Origin: Asanoa sp040654855
Lineage (GTDB): Bacteria; Actinomycetota; Actinomycetes; Mycobacteriales; Micromonosporaceae
Assembly: GCF_040654855.1 (NCBI RefSeq)
Contig: NZ_JBFAIU010000003.1
Location: forward strand, 12,069 to 76,068
DNA length: 64,000 nucleotides
Direction: 5' to 3'
Shown: piece by piece, positions 51,338 through 59,084 of the stretch
Position numbering within the stretch: the first letter of the stretch is position 1
Layout of the letters: each line of letters opens with the position of its first letter
Made by a program: the position numbers and the translations under genes
Notes under the pieces: generated by a model
Database searches by the model: none
What the model saw: the letters and a program-made list of their open reading frames with translations, nothing else
Told to the model about the DNA's origin: nothing

Positions 51338-52340
51338 CGGGCATCAGCAGGGAGTACGCGCGGTCGTCGGCGCTGCGGCGGATGGCCAGCGGGCGGATCG
51401 GGCCGTCGAGCTCGAGCACCAGCTGGCCGTCGCCGCCCGCTTCGAGGGCCTGGAGGAGGAACTCGCGGTTGACCGCGACGTGGTCGTCGTGCCGGTCGGC
51501 GTCGCTGACCACGTCGATTCGTGCGCCCTCGCCGATGGCCAGCACGACCAGCTCGTGGTCCCTGCCTTTCGTGATGGCCGCGCGGAGCACCGCCGGGTCG
51601 ACCGCCGCCGTGCGCGGGTCGCCGCCCGTGGTGCGCGCCTCGATCGCCCGGCGCCAGTCGGTGTAGTCGTACTGGCGCGGTGTGTCCTTGATCGTCCAAC
51701 CGTCGCCGGTGGCCTCGATGCTGGAGCCGTCGAGGCGGAGGGTGACCGGCTCGCTCGTGCGTTTGCCGCGCAGTTCGTCGACCCAGGGGAGCGGGGCGAT
51801 CACCCTGACCGGCTCGCCGGTGACGGTGACGGGTTCGCGGTGGATCGCCATCCGGTAGCGGTCGGTGGCCACGAAGGTCACCGCGTCCGGTTCGACGTCG
51901 ACCAGGACGCCGGTGAGCATCGGCAGCTCGGGGTCGTTGCCGGCCGCGAAGCGCACCGAGTCGAACGCGGCGGCGAGGACGGTGCTGGTCAGGGTGATGG
52001 TGGTCATCGGGATCTCCTGCGTGTCGAGAAGGGCGTGTACGCGGGAGAGCTCACGGCGGGCATCGACGAGGCCCGTCTCGAGGCGATGCAGGTGCTGGTC
52101 CAGCAGCCGGTGCGCGGCGTCGTTGCGTGCACCGAGCACGGCGGCGATCTCGGCGACCGGCATGCCGACCCGCCGCAGCCCGGCGACCAGCCGGGCCTGC
52201 CGGATCTGCTCGTCGGTGTACCAGCGGTAGCCGTTCTCCGGATCGACCAGGGCCGGCACGAGGACGCCCTCGCGGTCGTAGAACCGCAGGGCGCTCACGG
52301 ACAGCCCGCTGGCGCGGGCGGTGTCGCCTATGGTCCGCAT
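51327..52340 (-). CDS. MerR-type regulator fused to a DNA polymerase III beta-clamp-like domain
   Basis: 337 residues from ATG 52338-52340, with GGAG about 7 bp upstream. Residues 1-70 are a MerR DNA-binding domain (MRTIGDTARASGLSVSALRF, NGYRWYTDEQI), 75-108 a dimerisation coil, and from 112 onward a domain with beta-sliding-clamp features (TTITLTSTVLAAAFDSVRFA, GVLVDVEPDAVTFVATDRYR, VNREFLLQALEA). A full clamp has three such repeats; here there are about two. An in-frame ATG at 52475 would add 45 residues read through the TTGC repeat tract. Role unknown; it may sense a ligand or clamp partner. Confidence 0.8.
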   Translation of the reverse strand: MRTIGDTARASGLSVSALRFYDREGVLVPALVDPENGYRWYTDEQIRQARLVAGLRRVGMPVAEIAAVLGARNDAAHRLLDQHLHRLETGLVDARRELSRVHALLDTQEIPMTTITLTSTVLAAAFDSVRFAAGNDPELPMLTGVLVDVEPDAVTFVATDRYRMAIHREPVTVTGEPVRVIAPLPWVDELRGKRTSEPVTLRLDGSSIEATGDGWTIKDTPRQYDYTDWRRAIEARTTGGDPRTAAVDPAVLRAAITKGRDHELVVLAIGEGARIDVVSDADRHDDHVAVNREFLLQALEAGGDGQLVLELDGPIRPLAIRRSADDRAYSLLMPVKP

Positions 52341-52393
52341 GTCGCTCTCCACATCCCGGAACCCTGATGCCTCGACCTGGTCGAGGGTCAAGT

Positions 52394-52429
<36 letters not shown>

Positions 52430-52509
52430 GTTGCCTGCCTGCCGACGATTCTTGTCGGTGGTGGCTGGTACTCATGTCCGTATGGAACACGGGGTGATTC
52501 TGGCGGGGT

Positions 52510-53505
52510 TCATGGGTGCGGGAGACGGGCCTCGCGCGGTCGGCGGTCTGGGCGCAGGCCGCGCCAGGCCGGGTGGCGGAGTCTTCCCTCCGGGGTCACT
52601 GACCGGAAGACCACTTCGCCGACCACCCTAGGGCGCACCCAGCGCACCCCGCGCCGGTCCGCCGTGGGGATCTCATATGCCAGCGGTGAGCGGTCGGTTT
52701 CCAGCGGGCCCAGCAGGGCGAGCAGCTCGTCGAGCATGTCGTCCGTGAAGCCGGTGCCGACCCCGCCGCAGTAGGCGAGCTTGTCCTGCTCGTCGTAGGC
52801 GCCCAGGACCAGCGAGCCGATCGTCCCCGCGCGCCGGCCGGCGCCGGGTTTCCAGCCGACCACGACCACCTCGGTGGTCTGGATGAAGGGGGTCTTGAGC
52901 CAGACGGGGGAGCGCCGTCCGGGGTGATAGGTGCCGTCGACGCGCTTGGAGACCACGCCCTCCAGGCCGCGCTCGCGGGCGGTCGCCATGACCGCGTCCG
53001 GGTCGGTCTCGAAGTAGGGCGCGACCAGGATCGGCTGCTCGTCGATGCCCAGGTCCTCGAGCACGGCGCGGCGCTCGTGCCACGGGCGCGAGGTCAGCGG
53101 CTCGTCGAGGAAGAGCACGTCGAAGACGCCGTAGACGACCGGCGTGCCGGAGATCAGCGCCGGGCTGGGGCTGACGACGTGCATCCGGCGCTGGAGCGCG
53201 GAAAACGAGGAGACGCCGCGCTTGTCGAAGGTGACGATCTCGCCGTCGAGCACGACCCGCCGGCGCCCGACAAGGTCGGCGACGACGCCGAGCTCGGGAT
53301 AGCTGGCGGTGACGTCGAGATCGTTGCGGGAGCGCAGCCTGATGCCACCGCGCGCGTCGGTGTAGGCGACCGTGCGGACTCCGTCCCACTTGAACTCGTA
53401 CGCCCAGCCGGGCGCGGTCGGAATCTCACCCGGCACGGCCAGCATGGGCTCGATCACGGGCGGCCACCCGAGGCCAGGCGGCTTCCTCCGCGCCGCGGGG
53501 CTCAC
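52510..53505 (-). CDS. ATP-dependent DNA ligase (LigD ligase-domain type)
   Basis: 331 residues from GTG 53503-53505. Nucleotidyltransferase domain with the AMP-accepting lysine K39 in EFKWDGVR, motif III-like VVYGVFDVLFLD, motif IV LEGVVSKR and motif V WLKTP; the OB-fold domain ends the protein. Size and sequence match the stand-alone ligase part of LigD used in nonhomologous end joining. Polymerase and nuclease domains are absent, and no Ku gene is in view. It is the last member of an overlapping chain after MMPL and two mini-ORFs. Confidence 0.88.
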   Translation of the reverse strand: MSPAARRKPPGLGWPPVIEPMLAVPGEIPTAPGWAYEFKWDGVRTVAYTDARGGIRLRSRNDLDVTASYPELGVVADLVGRRRVVLDGEIVTFDKRGVSSFSALQRRMHVVSPSPALISGTPVVYGVFDVLFLDEPLTSRPWHERRAVLEDLGIDEQPILVAPYFETDPDAVMATARERGLEGVVSKRVDGTYHPGRRSPVWLKTPFIQTTEVVVVGWKPGAGRRAGTIGSLVLGAYDEQDKLAYCGGVGTGFTDDMLDELLALLGPLETDRSPLAYEIPTADRRGVRWVRPRVVGEVVFRSVTPEGRLRHPAWRGLRPDRRPREARLPHP

Positions 53506-53654
53506 GGCTGGGCCCGCTCGGCTTCGGCGACCGGCGGCCGGCCAGTCCTTGGCGGGTTGCGCCGCGCGGCCGCGGTCGTGGCTGTGCCACCTCGCACTCG
53601 GCGGCCGGCAGCGGGACGGCCCGGGGCGAGTTGCGCTGGGGCGGTCGGGCTCAT
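53502..53654 (-). CDS. Mini-ORF of 50 codons between MMPL and ligase genes
   Basis: Starts at ATG 53652-53654, overlapping the stop of the 23-codon ORF (ATGA), and ends in a GTGA overlap with the ligase start. The peptide begins MSPTAPAQLAPGRPAAG and ends AARRNPPRTGRPPVAEAERA, the latter resembling the ligase N-terminus AARRKPPGLGWPPVIEP. No known domain; probably a degenerated duplicate of the ligase 5' end or a coupling peptide. Confidence 0.45.
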   Translation of the reverse strand: MSPTAPAQLAPGRPAAGRRVRGGTATTAAARRNPPRTGRPPVAEAERAQP

Positions 53655-53722
53655 CGTTCCGCCTGCTCGGGCTCGACGACCGGCGGCCGGTCGGTGCCTG
53701 TGCGCCGCGCGGCTGGGCTCAT
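53651..53722 (-). CDS. Mini-ORF of 23 codons
   Basis: ATG 53720-53722 overlaps the MMPL stop (ATGA); the stop overlaps the next mini-ORF (ATGA). The peptide starts MSPAARR exactly as the ligase does and continues TGTDRPPVVEPEQAER, again echoing the ligase N-terminus. Too short for a folded protein; likely a tandem duplicate kept for translational coupling. Confidence 0.45.
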   Translation of the reverse strand: MSPAARRTGTDRPPVVEPEQAER

Positions 53723-56184
53723 CGGTGGGCCTCTTCCAGTTGGGGCTTCGGAGGTGGGGCGCCCTCGATGTCGAGGTGGGGGAGGATGCGGTCGAGCCAC
53801 CGTGGGATCCACCAGGAGCGGTCGCCGAGGATCGAGAGGATTGCTGGCACCAGGATCATTCGGACGATGCTCGCGTCCAGCAGCACCGATACCGCCATGC
53901 CTACGGCCAGCATTTTGATCGTCGGGTCCGGGTCCGCGACGAAGCTGATGAATACCACGATCATGATCAGTGCGGCCGTCGTGATCACCCGGGCCGTGCC
54001 GCCGATGCCGAGGGCGACGCTGCGGCGGGTGTCCCGCGTGTGCAGGTAGGCCTCGTGTACGCGGGACATGAGGAAGACCTCGTAGTCCATCGACAGGCCG
54101 AACACGACGGCGAACATGATCATTGGGACGTACGCCGGGATCGACAGGGGCATGTCCACCCCGATCCACGACGCGCCCCAGCCCCACTGGAAGACGGCGA
54201 CGATCACGCCGTAGGCGGCGCCGACCGAGAGCAGGTTCATCAGCGCGGCCTGGATGCCGATCACCAGCGAGCGGAAGGCGGTGGTCAACAGCAGCAGCGA
54301 CAGGATCACGACCGCGAGGATCAGCCACGGCAGCCGCTCGACGGTCCGCGCCGTGAAGTCGTCGTAGCCCGCCGTCTGTCCCGTCACGTACGTGGTCGCC
54401 GGCACGTTCGGCATGACGTCGTCGCGGATCCGGTGCAGCAGGTCGGTGGTCGCCTGGTCCGTCGGGCCGGTGGTCGGGATGACGTTGATCAGGGCGGCGG
54501 TCCCTTGCGGGTCGACCAGCGGCTGCGTCACCGAGGCCACGCCGGGCTGCTGTTCGAGGCTCAGCCGCGTGCTGGTCAGCAGGGTCTCCGCGGAGCTGCC
54601 GGGCGGGATCTCGACGACGATCGTCAGCGGCCCGTTGGCGCCGGGGCCAAAACCTTGGGAGATCAGGTCGTACGCCCGGCGGTCGGTGTAGCTCGGCGGA
54701 TCCGTGCCGGGCCCGAGCTGCCCGAAGTCGATCCAGATCAACGGGATCGTGATCACCAGTAGCGCGACGACGGCCGCGATGGCCCAGGGCCACGGCCGCC
54801 GGCTGACGTACCGCCCCCACCGGGCGAACGCACCGTGCTCATGCGACGGATGCGTGACGGAGTCGGTCCGTGCCCCTCCCGACGAGCCACCAACGTTCGC
54901 TCCAGGTGAGGCGCTGGCCCGCCGGGGACCCGCCGCCTCCGGTTGTCCCGCCGGCCCGGCGTCCGGCACGGGCGACGGCCCGGCCGGGCCCGCGTCGCCT
55001 TCAGCGGAATCGACCCGCCCGCGCCGGCCGGTCACACCTTCGTCGGCGTCCGAAACGGGCGACCGACCCGCCCCAGCCTCCCCGCCCTTGAGCGAACCGC
55101 CCGGCCCCCCGTTCTGCCGCGGGTGCGGCGGGGCGGGCGGAATCCCGACGCCAACCTCCCGCCGGCGGCGGAAGCGCATCGCGCGGACCGTGCGCCCGGA
55201 CAGGCCCAGGAACGCCGGAATCAACGTCAGCGCCGCGATCATCGTCATCGCCACGCCCAGCGCCGCCGACACGCCGAGCGCGCTGATGAACGGCAGCCCC
55301 GCGATATACAGCCCGAGCATCGCGATGATCACGGTCGTCCCGGCCACCAGGATCGCCATCCCGGAGTGGGTGTTCGCGCTCGCCGCCGCTCCCACGTAGT
55401 CGTCGGTGTCGGCCAGGTCCTCGCGGTGCCGGGCCACCTGGAACAGGCCGTAGTCGATCGCCACGCCCAGGCCCAGCAGCGTCGCCAGCGTCGGGCCCGT
55501 CGTCGGGAACGTCACCACCGCGGCCAGCAAACCGATGATCGACAGGGCGGCGAGGACCGAGAACACCGCGGACACCAGCGGGATCAGCGCCGCGACGATC
55601 GAGAAGAAGATCAGGAAGAGGAGTACGAACGCCACGATGATGCCGACCAGTTCCGAGCCCAGGTCGTTGGTGCCGCGGGCGATCTGGCCGGACGCGGCGC
55701 CGTACTCGACGGTGAGCCCGGCCGCCCGCGCCGGCGCCACCGCCTGGTTGAGCTGGTCCAGGTAATCGTCGCCGAGCGTGTCCGTGGAGATGTCGTAGTT
55801 GACGTTGCCGTACGCGATCGTGCCGTCCGGCGACACCGTCGGCGGGCTCGTCGCGAACGGACTCGTCGCGCTGATCACGTGGCCCAGCTTGGCCGTGTTG
55901 GCCACCGCCTCGTTGATCACGTTCTGCTGGGCCACCACCGTCGCGCCCGGCGGCGCCTGGAAGACGAGCTGACCGACGAACGTGCTCTGCCCCAGGAACT
56001 CGTCGGAGATGACCTGCGCGCCCTTGTCGGACTGGCTACCCGGCACCGTGTAGTCGTTGACGTAGTCCCCGCCCCACCGGTTGTTGCCCACCACCAGGCC
56101 GACCACCAAAACCAGCCACGCGCCGATGACGATCCAGTGGTGGCGGGCGCAGGTGCGCCCGAGGCGGGCCAGGAACGCGTGCAT
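53719..56184 (-). CDS. MMPL-family RND transporter
   Basis: 821 residues. Two repeats of a helix, an extracytoplasmic loop and about five further helices, as in mycobacterial MmpL lipid exporters. Key segments: VGLVVGNNRWGGDYVNDYT after TM1, LATLLGLGVAIDYGLF in repeat 1 (acidic Asp-Tyr proton relay pair) and FAVVFGLSMDYEVFLMSRVHE in repeat 2, given here in pieces of 20 or fewer: GLSMDYEVFL. Between repeats lies an unusually long, Gly/Pro/Ala/Asp-rich cytosolic linker of about 100 residues (approx. 343-440). Expected to export lipids or other hydrophobic molecules by proton motive force. Confidence 0.88.
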   Translation of the reverse strand: MHAFLARLGRTCARHHWIVIGAWLVLVVGLVVGNNRWGGDYVNDYTVPGSQSDKGAQVISDEFLGQSTFVGQLVFQAPPGATVVAQQNVINEAVANTAKLGHVISATSPFATSPPTVSPDGTIAYGNVNYDISTDTLGDDYLDQLNQAVAPARAAGLTVEYGAASGQIARGTNDLGSELVGIIVAFVLLFLIFFSIVAALIPLVSAVFSVLAALSIIGLLAAVVTFPTTGPTLATLLGLGVAIDYGLFQVARHREDLADTDDYVGAAASANTHSGMAILVAGTTVIIAMLGLYIAGLPFISALGVSAALGVAMTMIAALTLIPAFLGLSGRTVRAMRFRRRREVGVGIPPAPPHPRQNGGPGGSLKGGEAGAGRSPVSDADEGVTGRRGRVDSAEGDAGPAGPSPVPDAGPAGQPEAAGPRRASASPGANVGGSSGGARTDSVTHPSHEHGAFARWGRYVSRRPWPWAIAAVVALLVITIPLIWIDFGQLGPGTDPPSYTDRRAYDLISQGFGPGANGPLTIVVEIPPGSSAETLLTSTRLSLEQQPGVASVTQPLVDPQGTAALINVIPTTGPTDQATTDLLHRIRDDVMPNVPATTYVTGQTAGYDDFTARTVERLPWLILAVVILSLLLLTTAFRSLVIGIQAALMNLLSVGAAYGVIVAVFQWGWGASWIGVDMPLSIPAYVPMIMFAVVFGLSMDYEVFLMSRVHEAYLHTRDTRRSVALGIGGTARVITTAALIMIVVFISFVADPDPTIKMLAVGMAVSVLLDASIVRMILVPAILSILGDRSWWIPRWLDRILPHLDIEGAPPPKPQLEEAHR

Positions 56185-56244
56185 GCGAGGTCCCCTTCGG
56201 GCGGCCCAAGGCGGTCCAGGGACCGGGCATACAGCTTAAAACGG

Positions 56245-57939
56245 TCAACTCGCCCGGACGTCCTCCTCGCGGAATTCCGTCGTCGGGCGGCCGCCGGCGG
56301 CGTACGCCTCGTGGTCGCCGGTCCGCAGCTCGACCCGGCGGATCTTGCCCGACAGCGTCTTGGGCAGCGGAGCGAACTCGATCCGGCGTACGCGCTTGAA
56401 CGGCGCCAGGTGCTCCCGGCAGTGCGCGAAGATCGCGGCCGCCGTCGACGCGTCCGGCTCCCAGCCCGCGGCCAGCACCACGAAGGCCTTGGGCACCGCG
56501 AGCCGCACCGGGTCCGGCGACGGCACCACCGCGGCCTCCGCCACCGCCGGATGCTCGATCAGGACGCTCTCCAGCTCGAACGGCGAGATCCGGTAGTCGG
56601 ACGCCTTGAACACGTCGTCCATCCGCCCGACATAGGTGATGTAGCCGTCCGAGTCGCGCGACCCGACGTCGCCGGTGTGGTAGTAGCCGCCGGCCATCGC
56701 CTCCGCGTTGCGTTCCGGGTCGCCCCGGTAGCCGACCATCAGCCCGAGCGGCCGGGCGCTGAGGTCCAGGCAGATCTCGCCGTCGTCGCCGGGTTTGCCG
56801 GTGGACGGGTCGACCAGAGCGACGGCGTACCCCGGCAACGGCCTTCCCATCGAGCCCGGCTTCACCGGCTGCCCGGGCGTGTTGGCGATCTGCACCGTCG
56901 TCTCGGTCTGCCCGAAGCCGTCGCGGATGGTCAGGCCCCACGCCTCGCGTACCCGGGAGATGATCTCTGGGTTGAGGGGTTCGCCCGCGGCCACCGCCTC
57001 CCGCGGCGGCGTGCCCAGCCGGCGCAGGTCGGCCTGCACGAGCATGCGCCAGACGGTCGGCGGCGCACAGAACGTCGTCACGCCGCAGCGGTCCATCTGC
57101 GCCATCAGTGCGGACGCGTCGAACCGGCTGTAGTTGTAGAGGAACACGCACGCCTGCGCGTTCCACGGCGCGAAGACGTTGCTCCACGCGTGCTTGGCCC
57201 ACCCCGGCGACGAGATGTTGAGGTGGACGTCCCCGGGCCGCAGGCCGATCCAGTACATGGTCGAGAGATGACCGACGGGGTACGAAGCGTGCGTGTGCTC
57301 CACGAGCTTCGGCAGCGCGGTGGTCCCGGAGGTGAAGTAGAGCAGCAGCGGGTCGGTCGCCTTGGTCGGCCCGTCGGGGCTGAACTCCGCGCCGGCGTCG
57401 AGGCTCGCCGCGTAGTCGATCCAGCCCGCCGGGAGGTCACCGCCGCCAACCGCGATCCGCGTGTAGTCACCGGCGACGTCCGCCAGCTTGCCGGTCGACG
57501 CGGTGGTCGTGATGACGTGCCGGGCCCCGCCCCGGTCGAGCCGGTCGCGCAGGTCCGCCGGCCCGAGCAACGGCGTCGCCGGGATGATCACGGCGCCGAG
57601 CTTGGCGCACGCCAGGATCGTCTCCCACAGCTCGACCTGGTTGCCGAGCATGACGATGACCCGGTCGCCACGGGCCACCCCGGCGTCGGAACGCAGGAAG
57701 TTGGCCACCTGGTCGGAGCGCCGCGCCAGCTCCTGGAAAGACCGCTTGGCCTCGGAACCGTCCTCCTCGACGATCCACAGGGCCGGCGCGTCGTTGCCCT
57801 CGGCCATCGGGTCGAACCAGTCCAGCGCCCAGTTGAAGGTGTCCAGCTCAGGCCAGCGAAACTCGGCGAACGCCCGCTCGTAGTCGTCGGCGACGTCGAG
57901 GAGATAGTCCCGCGCCGCCCGAAACGCTTCTCCGCTCAC
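56245..57939 (-). CDS. AMP-dependent acyl-CoA synthetase (medium-chain type)
   Basis: 564 residues from GTG 57937-57939; longer readings have no start support. ANL-superfamily adenylating enzyme activating a carboxylic acid to acyl-AMP then acyl-CoA. Motifs: LYFTSGTTALPK (ATP P-loop), GFGQTETT, YYHTGDVGSRDSDGYI, GRMDDVFKASDYRISPFELE and the catalytic lysine near LPKTLSGKIRR. Overall pattern is that of ACSM-type medium-chain ligases. MMPL gene lies 60 bp downstream on the same strand, so a lipid-linked pair is possible. Confidence 0.88.
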   Translation of the reverse strand: MSGEAFRAARDYLLDVADDYERAFAEFRWPELDTFNWALDWFDPMAEGNDAPALWIVEEDGSEAKRSFQELARRSDQVANFLRSDAGVARGDRVIVMLGNQVELWETILACAKLGAVIIPATPLLGPADLRDRLDRGGARHVITTTASTGKLADVAGDYTRIAVGGGDLPAGWIDYAASLDAGAEFSPDGPTKATDPLLLYFTSGTTALPKLVEHTHASYPVGHLSTMYWIGLRPGDVHLNISSPGWAKHAWSNVFAPWNAQACVFLYNYSRFDASALMAQMDRCGVTTFCAPPTVWRMLVQADLRRLGTPPREAVAAGEPLNPEIISRVREAWGLTIRDGFGQTETTVQIANTPGQPVKPGSMGRPLPGYAVALVDPSTGKPGDDGEICLDLSARPLGLMVGYRGDPERNAEAMAGGYYHTGDVGSRDSDGYITYVGRMDDVFKASDYRISPFELESVLIEHPAVAEAAVVPSPDPVRLAVPKAFVVLAAGWEPDASTAAAIFAHCREHLAPFKRVRRIEFAPLPKTLSGKIRRVELRTGDHEAYAAGGRPTTEFREEDVRAS

Positions 57940-57987
57940 CGCACCAGTCTGCTCCCGATCATCGTGCGGCGCGCGACACTGAAGGGC

Positions 57988-58371
57988 ATGAAATATCTGA
58001 TCATGGTGTACGGCAACCCGCGGTCGCGCGCGATCTGGGAGGGCTTCACGGACGAGCAGCGCGCGGAAGGCATGACCGAACACCTGGCCCTCCGCGCGGC
58101 CATGGAGTCCGCGGGCGAGCTGGTGCTGTCGGAACGCCTCGCGGACCCGTCGACCGGCACGCGCCTCCCGGCCGAGCCGGCGGCCCTGGCGTCGCTGGGG
58201 CTGCCGAGCGACGGCCCGTTCGCGGAGTCGAAGGAATACCTCGCCGGGTTCTACCTGGTCGACTGCGCGTCGCGGGAGCGGGCCCAGGAGTGGGCGGCGC
58301 GGATCCCGGAGTCGGCCCTCGGCCTGGTCGAGCTGCGACCCGTCTGGTCAGGCGACGTCACCGATCGGTAG
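57988..58371 (+). CDS. YCII-related (DGPF-domain) protein
   Basis: 127 residues from ATG 57988. KYLIMVYGNP at the N-terminus, the DGPFAESKEYLAGFYLVDC core and WAARIPE near the end define the YCII/DGPF family, small dimeric proteins often encoded beside ECF sigma factors. None is adjacent here. Its transcript starts divergently from the acyl-CoA ligase gene across 48 bp. Activity unknown. Confidence 0.85.
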   Translation: MKYLIMVYGNPRSRAIWEGFTDEQRAEGMTEHLALRAAMESAGELVLSERLADPSTGTRLPAEPAALASLGLPSDGPFAESKEYLAGFYLVDCASRERAQEWAARIPESALGLVELRPVWSGDVTDR

Positions 58372-58425
58372 CGTTCGGACACTTTGTGCGACTGGGCCAC
58401 AGCGCTGGTCCTATCGTCCGACGCG

Positions 58426-59084
58426 ATGGTCGACAGTGGAGCACCTGGCCGGTTGCGGGCCCTCGCGCACCGAGCCCTGACGCACAAATGGTGGGTCGGG
58501 ATTTCCGGCGTCGCGGCCGTGGCCGCGGTGGTCGTGGCCGTTTCCCTGCCAGTCAGTCACACATGGTCAACATGCGCAATGCCGGCACGACCGGGGCCAT
58601 CCTGCATCTCGCCAACCTGCGCGTCGAGGAGCTGACCCGCGGCGAGCCGCGGCCGGTGATCTGGTTCGAGTGCGCAACCGCCGGCAACGACGACATCGTC
58701 GAGGCCTTCGCCCACCTCGCCGAAGGCGGGCGCATCGAGATCGACCAGCGGAGCGGGGAGGACCTCCTGTCCGGTCACGCGTTCTCCGTCAGCCTCGCCC
58801 CGGGCGAAGGCGGGGTGCTGATCGTCCACCTGCTGGGCGGCGAGGCCGACTACGCAGGCCGGCTCGTCGTGACCGTCGAGTGCGGCGAGGCCAAGGAAGA
58901 CGTCGTGCTGCGGCTCGGCGGCGAGGGCGAGACCTTCTCCGCCCCCGGCCGCGGGCGGTCGGTCACGGTCTCGCCGCCACGATCCGCCCAGCACCCGTTC
59001 CACTGCCACGGCCGGACCGACACCGACGACGACCACGACTGTGGGATTGCGGAGATCCGGAGCCGGATCTCCGCGGTCAGCTAG
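58426..59084 (+). pseudogene. Membrane-anchored protein, reading frame interrupted by a -1 shift
   Basis: From ATG 58426 (behind TATCGT at 58412-58417) one frame gives a cytosolic start, HRALTHKWWVG and a transmembrane helix (VAAVAAVVVAVSLPV). It then loses sense near 58550-58575, while the frame one base back reads on as MVNMRNAGTTGAILHLANLR to TAG 59082-59084, a beta-rich domain ending in a Cys/His/Asp-rich tail. Together they make a plausible single-pass protein of about 219 residues. Either a one-base deletion, a sequencing error or programmed frameshifting. If separate, the second part (from ATG 58563) lacks a ribosome site. No known family. Confidence 0.5.
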
